A stretch of DNA of 64,000 nucleotides from Flavobacterium macacae (GTDB lineage Bacteria > Bacteroidota > Bacteroidia > Flavobacteriales > Flavobacteriaceae): positions 30,955 through 94,954 of the forward strand of contig NZ_RQVR01000014.1 of NCBI RefSeq assembly GCF_003865365.1, in the 5' to 3' direction. A program made the position numbers and the translations under genes. Under the pieces are notes generated by a model. That model had not been told where the DNA came from, ran no database searches, and saw only the letters and a program-made list of their open reading frames with translations. This document shows positions 9,010 to 17,969 of this stretch, piece by piece (within the stretch, counting starts at the first letter, position 1; the number at the start of each line of letters is the position of its first letter).

Positions 9010-10803
9010 TTACTTGGTGGGATTGTAAAAGTCGGTAATTTTTTTTGCTTTTGAAACACCTATAACGTCAGAAATTTCTTTTTCTGTCGCTTGAGACAAT
9101 CTTTTAACAGATTTAAAATGTTTGATTAAAGTAATCATCGTTTTTTCGCCAATGCCCGGTATGGATTCTACCGAAGTCGTCAACGCCGATTTGCTTCTCT
9201 TGTCACGATGGTGCGTAATCCCAAAACGGTGCGCTTCATTCCTTAATTGCTGAATCACTTTCAACGTTTCAGACTTTTTGTCTAAATAAAGCGGAATCGA
9301 ATCACCCGGATAAAACAATTCTTCGAGGCGTTTTGCAATACCTATAATCGCAATTTTTCCTCTTAAATTCAAATCATCCAAGCTTTTTAAAGCCGAAGAC
9401 AATTGCCCTTTTCCACCGTCAATAATGATCAATTGTGGCAACGGCTGTTCTTCGTCAAGCAGTCTTTTGTATCTTCTGTAAACCACTTCTTCCATCGACG
9501 CAAAGTCATTCGGGCCTTCAACGGTTTTGATATTAAAATGTCGGTAATCTTTTTTGCTCGGTTTTCCGTCCTTAAAAACCACGCACGCTGCCACCGGATT
9601 GGTTCCTTGAATGTTCGAGTTGTCAAAACATTCAATATGTCTTGGCTCCACCGAAAGTCGCAAATCTTTTTGCATTTGCGCCATAATTCGGTTCGTATGC
9701 CGGTCTGGATCCACAATTTGCAATTGCTTTAATTGATCCATTCGATAAAATTTGGCATTGCGGAGCGACAATTCCAATAGCTGTTTTTTATCGCCTAATT
9801 GCGGAACGGTTACTTTCACGCTTTCGCCCAAATCAAGCTCAAAGGGCACAATGATTTCCTTGGATAAAAGCTTAAATCGTTCGCGCAGTTCCACAACCGC
9901 CAATTCTAACAGTTCTTCGTCGGTTTCTTCTAACTTTTTCTTCATTTCCAAAGTATGCGAACGGATAATCGATCCGTGTGAAATCTGCAAGAAATTCACA
10001 TAACCCATACTTTCATCTGATGTAATCGAAAACACATCAACGTTCGAAATACGAGGATTTACAATGGTGGAACGCGATTGGTAATTTTCTAAAACCTCAA
10101 TTTTATCTTTAATTCTCTGCGCTTCTTCAAACTTCATTTCTGAAGCGAGGTTTTTCATCAGCGTTCTGAAATCCTTCAAGCTTTCCTTAAAATTTCCTTT
10201 TAAAATTTCTCGAATCGCATCAATATTATTTTGATAATCTTCTAGCGCTTGATGGCCTTCGCAAGGTCCTTTGCAATTCCCGATGTGGTATTCCAAACAC
10301 ACTTTGTATTTTCCTGAATTGATATTTTCTCGAGACAGATCATAGTTGCACGTTCTTAATTGATACAATTCTTTAATCAAATCTAAAAGCGTGTGAACGG
10401 TCTTGAAACTGGTATAAGGGCCAAAATATTCTGAGCCGTCTTTGACCATATTTCTGGTCGTAAATATTCTCGAAAAAGGTTCTCTTTTAATGCAAATCCA
10501 AGGATAGGTCTTGTCATCTTTCAGCAAGATATTATACCTTGGCTGTAATTTTTTGATCAGATTATTTTCTAAAAGCAACGCATCGGTTTCCGTAGGAACC
10601 ACAATGTGTTTGATGGAAACAATCTTGCGAACCATCACGTTCGTGCGACCGCTTTCGTGCAGTTTATTGAAATACGAGGAAACCCGTTTGCGCAGGTTTT
10701 TTGCCTTCCCAACGTATAAAATCTTGTCGTCCTTATCATAATACTGATACACACCCGGATTGTCGGGCAACGTTTGGATTTGAAGTTCTAAAGGAGTTCG
10801 CAT
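9010..10803 (-). CDS. uvrC: Excinuclease ABC subunit C
   Basis: Nuclease subunit of UvrABC nucleotide excision repair, making the incisions on either side of a DNA lesion. The 597-residue protein has the GIY-YIG domain at the start (NPGVYQYYDKDDKILYVGKAKNLRKR), a UvrB-binding UVR motif near residues 205-240, the UvrC RNase-H-like domain containing HIECFDNSNIQGTNPVAACVVF, and C-terminal helix-hairpin-helix repeats (SIPGIGEKTMITLIKHF). Length is normal. A patatin-barrel gene follows 9 nt downstream. A TTG-N20-TAACTTTG promoter lies so close to the ATG that the mRNA may be nearly leaderless. Confidence 0.97.
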   Translation of the reverse strand: MRTPLELQIQTLPDNPGVYQYYDKDDKILYVGKAKNLRKRVSSYFNKLHESGRTNVMVRKIVSIKHIVVPTETDALLLENNLIKKLQPRYNILLKDDKTYPWICIKREPFSRIFTTRNMVKDGSEYFGPYTSFKTVHTLLDLIKELYQLRTCNYDLSRENINSGKYKVCLEYHIGNCKGPCEGHQALEDYQNNIDAIREILKGNFKESLKDFRTLMKNLASEMKFEEAQRIKDKIEVLENYQSRSTIVNPRISNVDVFSITSDESMGYVNFLQISHGSIIRSHTLEMKKKLEETDEELLELAVVELRERFKLLSKEIIVPFELDLGESVKVTVPQLGDKKQLLELSLRNAKFYRMDQLKQLQIVDPDRHTNRIMAQMQKDLRLSVEPRHIECFDNSNIQGTNPVAACVVFKDGKPSKKDYRHFNIKTVEGPNDFASMEEVVYRRYKRLLDEEQPLPQLIIIDGGKGQLSSALKSLDDLNLRGKIAIIGIAKRLEELFYPGDSIPLYLDKKSETLKVIQQLRNEAHRFGITHHRDKRSKSALTTSVESIPGIGEKTMITLIKHFKSVKRLSQATEKEISDVIGVSKAKKITDFYNPTK

Positions 10804-10807
10804 TGGA

Positions 10808-10838
10808 CAAAGTTACTCGCAAAAATTTCGAATTGCAA
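10808..10838 (-). promoter_or_regulatory. Predicted uvrC promoter
   Basis: On the minus strand TTG (10838-10836), 20-nt spacer, TAACTTTG (10815-10808). The -7 element ends only 4 nt before the uvrC ATG, so transcription would begin at or very near the start codon. Confidence 0.4.
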
Positions 10839-10923
10839 GCGATGATTTTTGAAATGTAATGGTTTTAGGAAATATTTAGCGTTGGCAAATTTGAATTTTA
10901 TACTTTTATCTTTTCTAACTCTT

Positions 10924-11907
10924 ATGGCGAAAACTACACCAAAAGACTTGACCATTTTAGGCGAAACCATTCTGCCTGGCGAAAGTCGCACCTTAAATAT
11001 GGAGATTGCAAAACTCCACACGATGACCAAATTAAAGATTCCGGTGATTGTGGAACGCTCGTTACTTGAAGGCCCGACGGTTCTGTTTTCTGCAGGTTTG
11101 CACGGCGATGAAATCAACGGTGTGGAAATTGTCCGCCAATTAATCGTCCAGAAAATCAACAAGCCAAAAATCGGCACGATCATCTGCATTCCCACCATAA
11201 ATGTCTTCGGATTTTTAAATCAAAAAAGAGAATTTCCGGACGGAAGAGATATGAACCGCATTTTCCCCGGAAGCAAAAATGGTTCTTTGGCCAGCCGTTT
11301 TGCCTATTATTTATTAAAAGAAATTATTCCGAATGTGGATTATTGCATTGATTTTCACGCCGGCGGTGCTTGCCGATTTAATGCACCGCAAATTCGCTTG
11401 GTTCCGAATAATCCCGAATTGAAAAAATTATCAGATGTTTTTCACGCTCCGTTTGCTTTGTACGCCAAAAACATTCCGGGTTCGTTTCGAAATTCCTGCG
11501 ATAAATTAGGCATAAAAATGTTGCTTTTTGAAGGAGGAAAATCGTTAGACATCAACGAATCTATTACCAGGGAAGGCGTTGACGGAACAAAACGATTTTT
11601 AGCTTATTTCGGAATGTTATCTCCAAAAAACACCGCAGTCTCTCCGGAAAAGAAAACAATTTATATCGAAAAATCAGGTTGGGTCCGCGCCAAAAGATCA
11701 GGAATGTTCAAAGGGTTTATCACCATCGGAAGTTATGTGCAAAAAGGCGAAGTGTTGGCCATTGTTTCTGATCCGTATGGAAAAGTGGAAGTCAAAATCA
11801 AAGCGCCCAATGCCGGTTTTGTGATCAATGTAAACGACGCTCCGATTGTATACCAAGGCGATGCGATTTTTCACATTTCAAATGGTTTGGAATATGGGGA
11901 AGTCTAA
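10924..11907 (+). CDS. Succinylglutamate desuccinylase/aspartoacylase (AstE/AspA) family deacylase
   Basis: Zinc carboxypeptidase-fold amidohydrolase of 327 residues. Metal-binding residues are visible in SAGLHGDEINGVE (His and Glu) and DFHAGG (His); FEGG carries the probable catalytic Glu. The last 80 residues (SGMFKGFITIGSYVQKGEVLA) form a lipoyl-like beta domain common in this subfamily. The actual acyl substrate is unknown; a catabolic AstE role is not supported by neighbours. The ATG at 10924 is chosen because the frame upstream (from 10849) runs through the promoter region. It is 29 nt upstream of the formyl-THF cyclo-ligase gene and probably in its operon. Confidence 0.85.
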   Translation: MAKTTPKDLTILGETILPGESRTLNMEIAKLHTMTKLKIPVIVERSLLEGPTVLFSAGLHGDEINGVEIVRQLIVQKINKPKIGTIICIPTINVFGFLNQKREFPDGRDMNRIFPGSKNGSLASRFAYYLLKEIIPNVDYCIDFHAGGACRFNAPQIRLVPNNPELKKLSDVFHAPFALYAKNIPGSFRNSCDKLGIKMLLFEGGKSLDINESITREGVDGTKRFLAYFGMLSPKNTAVSPEKKTIYIEKSGWVRAKRSGMFKGFITIGSYVQKGEVLAIVSDPYGKVEVKIKAPNAGFVINVNDAPIVYQGDAIFHISNGLEYGEV

Positions 11908-11936
11908 TTTAACAGCTATTTGCAAAGAAATTAAAA

Positions 11937-12500
11937 ATGAATAAAAAAGAATTACGTTTAAAATACAAAGCTTTAAGAGCCGAACTTTCTCAAGAAGCTA
12001 TTGAAGACAAAAGCCTTGCGATAGCCAATCAAGCGGTAAAATCAGCCCTTTGGGAAAAATTGTATTACCATATTTTTCTTCCGATAACAGAACATAAAGA
12101 AGTCGATACCGAATTTTTGCTTCAGGTTTTACACGGAAAAGACAAAGAAGTTTTGGTTTCTAAATCCAACTTTGAAACTCGAAAAATGATTCATTTTTTG
12201 ATGACCGACAGCACCAAATTCAAGAAAAACGAACACAACATTCCTGAACCTGTGGACGGAATTGAAGTGCCTTCGGCAAAAATTGATGTGGTTTTTGTAC
12301 CTCTTTTGGCTTTTGACAAAAAGGGAAATCGTGTGGGTTATGGCAAAGGTTTTTATGATAATTTCTTGGCTGAATGCAAACCCGAAGTCCTAAAAATCGG
12401 ATTGTCTTTTTTTGAAGCCGAAGAAGAAATCAGCGACGTTTTTGAAAGCGACGTCAAATTGGATTTTTGCATTACGCCAGATAAAGTGTATGCTTTCTAA
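11937..12500 (+). CDS. 5-formyltetrahydrofolate cyclo-ligase
   Basis: ATP-dependent enzyme turning 5-formyl-THF into 5,10-methenyl-THF, recycling a folate by-product of one-carbon metabolism. The 187-residue protein has the basic N-terminus KKELRLKYKALRAEL, the central VDVVFVPLLAFDKKGNRVG-like strand, and the family motif GYGKGFYDNFL that forms the ATP and folate sites. Length is typical. It follows the AstE-like gene closely. Its last codons overlap by 4 nt the last codons of the convergent membrane-protein gene on the other strand. Confidence 0.93.
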   Translation: MNKKELRLKYKALRAELSQEAIEDKSLAIANQAVKSALWEKLYYHIFLPITEHKEVDTEFLLQVLHGKDKEVLVSKSNFETRKMIHFLMTDSTKFKKNEHNIPEPVDGIEVPSAKIDVVFVPLLAFDKKGNRVGYGKGFYDNFLAECKPEVLKIGLSFFEAEEEISDVFESDVKLDFCITPDKVYAF

Positions 12501-12811
12501 GAGAATTCAGCCAAATAATAAGACATGATTAGTGTCAAAAAAACAATGGCTCCTAAAAACCATAAAACTTTGTGTAGCCATTTTTTACCGTTTGAAGTCA
12601 CAAAAATAATAGACGTGATGATGAACGAAAGAAGCACTGTAAGTAGAGAAATTCCGAGAAGAAAAAGATCTCCATATCCTGAACTTTGTCCTTCTGCTAC
12701 TATCAAAAACAGTATCAAATAGCAAACAAAAGCAGTAAAAACACTTGCTCCAAACAAAGATAAAAAAGTCGAAAAATTAGACAGGCAACCTTTGTTTTGT
12801 GTTTCGCTCAT
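12497..12811 (-). CDS. Small membrane protein of unknown function
   Basis: A 104-residue hydrophobic protein with three predicted transmembrane helices (about residues 18-38, 47-68 and 80-98) and no recognised domain. The N-terminus SETQNKGCLSNFSTF holds one cysteine but no signal peptide or lipobox. It is encoded 8 nt downstream of lspA on the same strand and is likely the last gene of the ileS-dksA-lspA run. Function unknown. Confidence 0.7.
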   Translation of the reverse strand: MSETQNKGCLSNFSTFLSLFGASVFTAFVCYLILFLIVAEGQSSGYGDLFLLGISLLTVLLSFIITSIIFVTSNGKKWLHKVLWFLGAIVFLTLIMSYYLAEFS

Positions 12812-12819
12812 ATCCTTAC

Positions 12820-13431
12820 TTAAGCTTGTTTTTCTAATTCTGGAGTTTCAAATGCTCTTTTATTGAAAACAATCAAAATTCCGACACCCACACAAATGGC
12901 CATATCGGCTAAATTGAAAATCGCGTTAAAGAAAGTAAATCGTTTTCCGCCCAGCCAAGAGGGTAAATTACCTTCCCAGATTGGGAAATAAAGCATATCG
13001 ACCACTTTTCCGTGAAACCAGGTTCCATAAGGTTGGTCCGTGAATAATGTAGCAACTTGTCCGTGGCTGTGGTCAAAAATGACTCCATAAAAAACAGAAT
13101 CGATGATGTTTCCAAAAGCGCCCGCTAAAATTAAAGCAACGGCAACAATTAAAAAATTTGAACTTTGTTTTTTCACAGAATCCCAAAGCCACCACGCAAT
13201 TCCCGAAACGGCAACCAATCTAAAAAGGGTTAATATCAGTTTTCCGTACGTTCCTGGAATTTCAACTCCCCAAGCCATTCCTTCGTTTTCGATCAATAAA
13301 AGTTTGAACCAGCTGGCAACATTTATCTGGTCTATTTCTCCGTAAATAAAATGGGTTTTGACATAGATTTTCGAAATCTGGTCAGCGATAAGAACAAGAA
13401 TTACTAAAAGGTATGCTTTTTTTAATGACAT
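12820..13431 (-). CDS. lspA: Lipoprotein signal peptidase (signal peptidase II)
   Basis: Inner-membrane aspartyl protease that removes signal peptides from diacylglyceryl-modified prolipoproteins. The 203-residue protein has four hydrophobic helices. The two catalytic aspartates are in GNIIDSVFYGVIFD and FNLADMAICVG, and the substrate-binding N (ENEGMAWG) is present. The extra loop of about 30 residues with a Trp-rich stretch before the last helix is usual for Bacteroidetes. The ATG at 13431 (MSLKKAYL) is chosen over an upstream start at 13452, which adds a non-conserved basic leader. It lies just after the dksA-like gene, separated by a terminator. Confidence 0.95.
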   Translation of the reverse strand: MSLKKAYLLVILVLIADQISKIYVKTHFIYGEIDQINVASWFKLLLIENEGMAWGVEIPGTYGKLILTLFRLVAVSGIAWWLWDSVKKQSSNFLIVAVALILAGAFGNIIDSVFYGVIFDHSHGQVATLFTDQPYGTWFHGKVVDMLYFPIWEGNLPSWLGGKRFTFFNAIFNLADMAICVGVGILIVFNKRAFETPELEKQA

Positions 13432-13470
13432 TATCAGGGATTTGATTCGCAAAAGTAATACTATTATTTC

Positions 13471-13503
13471 AAAAAAAACGCCCCAAAGTTTGGAGCGTTC
13501 AAT
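13471..13503 (-). terminator. Terminator after the DksA-like gene
   Basis: On the minus strand AACGCTCCAAA pairs with TTTGGGGCGTT (one T-G pair) and is followed by eight T. It lies 19 nt past the DksA-like gene stop and should separate ileS-dksA-like transcripts from lspA. Confidence 0.75.
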
Positions 13504-13521
13504 TATTTTTTCAGTTTAAGT

Positions 13522-13902
13522 CTATCGTTGTAAGTTCTTTGCTTCAATGCTCATGGTCGCGTGGGGAACAATTTTCAGTCTTTCCTTTCCGATCAACTTT
13601 CCGGTTACTTTACAAACACCATAGGTTTTGTTTTCAACACGGAAAAGTGCATTTTTCAAATCACGGATGAACTTCTCTTGACGGATTGCCAATTGCGAGT
13701 TCGCTTCTTTAGACATAGTTTCGCTTCCTTCTTCGAAAGCCTTAAACGTAGGCGAAGTGTCGTCTGTACCGTTGTTCAAGTCATTCATATAGGCGCTTTT
13801 GATTAAATCTAAATCAGCTTGTGCTTTCTGTATTTTGTTTAAAATAATTTCTTTGAACTCTGCTAAATCAGCATCTGAGTATCGTGTAGCTTCATCTACC
13901 AT
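13522..13902 (-). CDS. TraR/DksA-family RNA polymerase-binding protein without zinc cysteines
   Basis: A 126-residue protein with the DksA layout: N-terminal helix, long coiled coil (about residues 10-100), and a C-terminal globular tip. DksA proteins enter the RNA polymerase secondary channel and modulate initiation with ppGpp. Aligned with E. coli DksA, the four zinc cysteines read Cys, Thr, Ser, Ala (YGVCKVTGKLIG ... PHATMSIEAK), so zinc cannot be held as in E. coli. The fold may be kept without metal, as reported for P. aeruginosa DksA2. The gene starts 6 nt after the ileS stop, so the two are co-transcribed. Binding to RNA polymerase is inference. Confidence 0.85.
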   Translation of the reverse strand: MVDEATRYSDADLAEFKEIILNKIQKAQADLDLIKSAYMNDLNNGTDDTSPTFKAFEEGSETMSKEANSQLAIRQEKFIRDLKNALFRVENKTYGVCKVTGKLIGKERLKIVPHATMSIEAKNLQR

Positions 13903-13908
13903 ATCCTG

Positions 13909-16900
13909 CTATTTTGAAATTAATATCCTTGTTTTAATGTTATCAAACTCAATTTCTATACCGTTTTCAATTTTATCCTCAATAATCAGTTCTTCCGTAA
14001 GCGTTTCAGCCTTGATGTAATCTGAATTTGCTTGAATTGCTTCTTCTAAATTACCCTCTTTTTGGATCTGAACTTTAATCTTATCGGTTACTTCAAAACC
14101 GGAATCTTTTCGGATGTTTTGAATGCGGTTAACCAATTCTCTTGCGATTCCCTCTTTTCTCAATTCATCAGAGATGGTGATGTCTAAAGCCACCGTAATT
14201 CCGTTTGCATTTGCGACCAACCAACCTTCGATATCTTGAGATGAAATCTCCACGTCTTCAGAAGTTAAATTAATACTTTTCCCTGAGATGACAATATCTA
14301 GCGCACCTGTCTTGTCTAATTCGTTGATTTGCTCTTGAGAAAAACCTTGTATCTCTTTGGAAATCAATCCCATATGTTTTCCAAAACGCGGTCCCAATGC
14401 CTTAAAATTAGGCTTAATTTGCTTCACCAAAATCCCCGAAGCATCATCTAAAAGTGTGATTTCTTTCACGTTAACTTCTGCTTTTATCAAGTCAGAAACC
14501 GCTTCAATTTCAGCCTTCTGTTTGTCGTCAAGCACTGGTATCATTACCTTTTGCAGAGGCTGCCGTACTTTTATCATCTCTTTCTTACGTAATGATAAAA
14601 CAAGCGATGAAATGGTCTGCGCTTTCTGCATTCTGCTCTCTAACGACTTATCAACAAAGTTATCAGCATATTTTGGGAACTCGGCCAAATGTACACTGTC
14701 AAAATCTTCTGTGTGTGTCGCCTGTGTTAAATCTCTGTAAAGCTTGTCCATAAAGAACGGAGCTACCGGAGCGCTCAATTTCGCAACGGTCAAAAGACAC
14801 GTATATAAGGTTTGGTACGCCGCAATTTTGTCTTGTGCATATTCGCCTTTCCAGAAACGTCTTCTGCACAAACGAACATACCAGTTGCTCAAATTCTCTT
14901 GAACAAAGTCAGAAATTGCTCTCGTCGCTCTTGTTGGCTCATAATCGGCATAAAAAGCATCCACGTCTTTTACCAAAGTATTCAATTCGGATAAAATCCA
15001 ACGGTCAATTTCGGGCCTTTCGTGTAACGGAACTTCCGCTTCAGCGTAAGTAAAGCCGTCGATATTGGCATACAAACTAAAGAACGAATAGGTATTGTAT
15101 AATGTTCCGAAGAATTTTCTTTTTACCTCAGCAATTCCCTCGATATCAAATTTCAAGTTGTCCCAAGGATTGGCATTCGAAATCATGTACCAACGCGTCG
15201 CATCTGGACCATATTCTGCGATGGTTTCAAAAGGATCTGTCGCGTTTCCTAAACGTTTGGACATTTTTTGTCCGTTTTTGTCTAAAACCAAACCATTTGA
15301 AACGACATTTTTATAGGCCACTTTATCAAAAACCAACGTTCCGATGGCGTGTAACGTATAAAACCAACCACGAGTTTGATCCACTCCTTCTGCAATAAAA
15401 TCAGCTGGAAAATCTTTGTTTCCGTCAATTTTGTCTTTGTTTTCAAACGGATAATGCCATTGTGCATAAGGCATTGCACCCGAATCAAACCAAACGTCAA
15501 TCAAATCGCTTTCGCGTTTCATCGGTTGGCCTGAAGCCGAAACTAACGTAATTCCATCGACTACATTTTTATGCAAATCAATTAAATCATAATTGGTTTC
15601 CGACATATTTCCGATTTCAAAACCTTTGAACGGATTTTCTTTTTGGAAACCTGCTTCGATTGATTTTTCAATGGCGTTGTATAATTCTTCCACAGAACCA
15701 ATCAACACTTCTTCTTTTTTGTCTTCTGTTCTCCAAATTGGCAACGGAATTCCCCAATATCTTGAACGAGATAAGTTCCAATCGTTGGCGTTTTTCAACC
15801 AGTTCCCGAAACGGCCTTCGCCTGTAGATTTTGGTTTCCAGTTGATGGTTTCGTTCAAGTCGAACATTCTGTCTTTGACATCTGTGACTTTGATGAACCA
15901 AGAATCCAACGGATAATACAAAAGTGGCTCATCGGTTCTCCAACTGTGTGGGTAACTGTGAACGTATTTTTCTACTTTAAACGCTTTGTTTTCTTCTTTT
16001 AAACGAATCGCGATTTCAACATCAACCGACTTTTCTGGAGCGGTTCCGGCATCATAATATTCGTTTTTCACATATTTACCAGCGAAATCGCCCATATGTG
16101 ACGTAAATTTTCCTTGCAAATCGACCAATGGAACTGCTGTTCCATTTTCGTCTAAAACCAACATTGGCGGTACTTCTGGAGTTGCTTCTTTGGCAACTTT
16201 TGCATCATCTGCACCAAAAGTTGGAGCCGTGTGAACGATTCCTGTTCCATCTTCTGTCGTAACGAAATCTCCTGAAATTACTCTGAAAGCATTTTCCGGA
16301 TTTTGATACGGCAACGTGTAAGGCAATAATTGTTCGTATTTGATTCCGACTACATCTTTCCCTTTGAATTCAGTTAAAACTCTGTAAGGAAGCTGTTTGT
16401 CGCCGTTTTTCACTTTCTCGAAATCAGCGTCGTCTTCACTTGCAAAAAATCCTTTTCCGAATTGTTTTCCAACTAAATTTTTAGCCAAAACCACATTGAT
16501 CGGTTCGAAAGTATATTGATTAAAAGTCTTTACTAAAACATAATCGATCTTTGGTCCAACAGTTAGAGCTGTGTTTGAAGGTAACGTCCAAGGTGTTGTG
16601 GTCCAAGCCATAAAATGAACATCTCCAAAACCTTGTAAAAATGAAGGCAAAGTTTCTGGCAATGTCTTGAATTGTGCTACAATCGTCGTATCCGTTACAT
16701 CTCTGTAAGCTCCAGGTTGATTAACTTCGTGAGAAGACAATCCTGTTCCTGCTTTCGGAGAATACGGCTGAATCGTGTAACCTTTGTACAACAACCCTTT
16801 ATCGTAGATTTGTTTCAAAAGCCACCAAACCGATTCCATATATTTTGGCTTGTAAGTCACATACGGATCTTCCATATCGACCCAATAGCCCATTTTTTCG

Positions 16901-17310
16901 GTAAGGTCGTTCCACACATCCGTGTAACGCATAACTGTTTTTTTACAAGCTTCGTTGTATTCTTCGATAGAAATCGTTTTCCCGATGTCTTCTTTTGTGA
17001 TACCCAATTCTTTCTCAGTTCCCAATTCTACGGGCAAACCGTGAGTATCCCATCCGGCTTTTCGTTTTACTTGAAAACCTTTTTGAGTTTTATAACGACA
17101 AAAAATATCTTTAATCGCACGCGCCATCACGTGGTGAATTCCAGGCAATCCGTTTGCAGAAGGCGGTCCTTCAAAAAAAACGTAAGGCTGGTTTCCTTCG
17201 CGAGTGGTTACACTTTTTTCAAAGATGTTTTGTTTTTTCCAGAAATCAAGTACTTCAGACGCTACTGTTGGCAGGTCAAGTCCTTTGTATTCAGTAAATT
17301 TTGTGCTCAT
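13909..17310 (-). CDS. ileS: Isoleucyl-tRNA synthetase
   Basis: Charges tRNA-Ile. The 1133-residue class I synthetase has the HIGH-type motif GLPGIHH (about residues 54-60), a long CP1 editing domain (TTTPWTLPSNTAL, GTGIVHTAPTFGADD), the KMSKR signature (GQKMSKRLGNA), an anticodon-binding domain and a C-terminal extension. It lacks a visible C-terminal zinc-binding cysteine cluster, matching the longer eukaryote-like type common in Bacteroidetes. The ATG at 17310 (MSTKFTEYKG) is preferred to a TTG seven codons upstream. It heads the ileS-dksA-like unit; a near-consensus TACTTTCG lies at 17336-17343 on the minus strand. Confidence 0.97.
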   Translation of the reverse strand: MSTKFTEYKGLDLPTVASEVLDFWKKQNIFEKSVTTREGNQPYVFFEGPPSANGLPGIHHVMARAIKDIFCRYKTQKGFQVKRKAGWDTHGLPVELGTEKELGITKEDIGKTISIEEYNEACKKTVMRYTDVWNDLTEKMGYWVDMEDPYVTYKPKYMESVWWLLKQIYDKGLLYKGYTIQPYSPKAGTGLSSHEVNQPGAYRDVTDTTIVAQFKTLPETLPSFLQGFGDVHFMAWTTTPWTLPSNTALTVGPKIDYVLVKTFNQYTFEPINVVLAKNLVGKQFGKGFFASEDDADFEKVKNGDKQLPYRVLTEFKGKDVVGIKYEQLLPYTLPYQNPENAFRVISGDFVTTEDGTGIVHTAPTFGADDAKVAKEATPEVPPMLVLDENGTAVPLVDLQGKFTSHMGDFAGKYVKNEYYDAGTAPEKSVDVEIAIRLKEENKAFKVEKYVHSYPHSWRTDEPLLYYPLDSWFIKVTDVKDRMFDLNETINWKPKSTGEGRFGNWLKNANDWNLSRSRYWGIPLPIWRTEDKKEEVLIGSVEELYNAIEKSIEAGFQKENPFKGFEIGNMSETNYDLIDLHKNVVDGITLVSASGQPMKRESDLIDVWFDSGAMPYAQWHYPFENKDKIDGNKDFPADFIAEGVDQTRGWFYTLHAIGTLVFDKVAYKNVVSNGLVLDKNGQKMSKRLGNATDPFETIAEYGPDATRWYMISNANPWDNLKFDIEGIAEVKRKFFGTLYNTYSFFSLYANIDGFTYAEAEVPLHERPEIDRWILSELNTLVKDVDAFYADYEPTRATRAISDFVQENLSNWYVRLCRRRFWKGEYAQDKIAAYQTLYTCLLTVAKLSAPVAPFFMDKLYRDLTQATHTEDFDSVHLAEFPKYADNFVDKSLESRMQKAQTISSLVLSLRKKEMIKVRQPLQKVMIPVLDDKQKAEIEAVSDLIKAEVNVKEITLLDDASGILVKQIKPNFKALGPRFGKHMGLISKEIQGFSQEQINELDKTGALDIVISGKSINLTSEDVEISSQDIEGWLVANANGITVALDITISDELRKEGIARELVNRIQNIRKDSGFEVTDKIKVQIQKEGNLEEAIQANSDYIKAETLTEELIIEDKIENGIEIEFDNIKTRILISK

Positions 17311-17438
17311 TTTGTCGTTTTCTAAAATCAATTTGCGAAAGTAAGAAATTGTGGTGAGTTATGAGTTATGATTATGCGTTTTTGGCAGATTTGACAAATA
17401 CCAAAAAATAGCAGACGATTTTTAACGATTATCCAAAT

Positions 17439-17840
17439 TTATCTCCCTTTCCAATAATTAATTAAATCCTCTAAAACCTCTCTTAAGGTTTCTATCGAAT
17501 TGGGCTTATGAAAAAAACCGTTGATGGGTCTTTTAAAAGCTTCTTCAGACGTAAATTCGTTCCAAGCGCCCGTAAAATATAGAAACGGAATTTTCTTTTC
17601 AGTGATTTTAGTTTCTTGCAACATCGCATCGCGCAATTCAAAACCGTTCATTTTGGGCATGTTAATATCAGAAATAATCAAAAACGGATGGCAATCTTCT
17701 TGACACAAATAATCCACAACCAAAGTACTGTCTTTTAAAAGCACAATTTCATTGGTGACCAGACTTGAAAGCGCTTCTTTAAAGAATTCCCTGTCGTCTG
17801 CATCATCGTCAATTATAAGGATCGGGCCGTCTTTTTTCAT
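17439..17840 (-). CDS. Stand-alone response regulator receiver domain
   Basis: A 133-residue single REC domain with no output domain. The acidic pocket is ILIIDDDADD, the phospho-acceptor Asp is in LIISDINMPKMNGFE, the conserved Thr is in FLYFTGAW, and the Lys is in GFFHKPNS. Such single-domain regulators usually act in phosphorelays or by protein contact. No histidine kinase is nearby. The ATG at 17840 is chosen because the alternative start at 17861 overlaps the -7 promoter element. Lone gene, own promoter. Confidence 0.9.
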   Translation of the reverse strand: MKKDGPILIIDDDADDREFFKEALSSLVTNEIVLLKDSTLVVDYLCQEDCHPFLIISDINMPKMNGFELRDAMLQETKITEKKIPFLYFTGAWNEFTSEEAFKRPINGFFHKPNSIETLREVLEDLINYWKGR

Positions 17841-17858
17841 TGCAAAATTTAAGTTGCG

Positions 17859-17866
17859 CAAAAGTA
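17859..17866 (-). promoter_or_regulatory. Promoter -7 element for the receiver-domain gene
   Basis: TACTTTTG on the minus strand, an exact TAnnTTTG match, 18 nt upstream of the ATG at 17840. Confidence 0.5.
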
Positions 17867-17969
17867 CAGCGGGAATACTTGCCGTTTATTATATAATTTG
17901 CGTTTTTAGTTGAATGATTTATTTCAAGAGTTTGGTTTTAATTATATTATAATATCAATTTGGATTAAG

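Noticed and set aside
16672..17325. 217-codon plus-strand frame opposite ileS
   Set aside because: Fully antisense to a well-conserved synthetase N-terminus; composition rich in Arg, Phe, Ser, Val as expected of a shadow frame.
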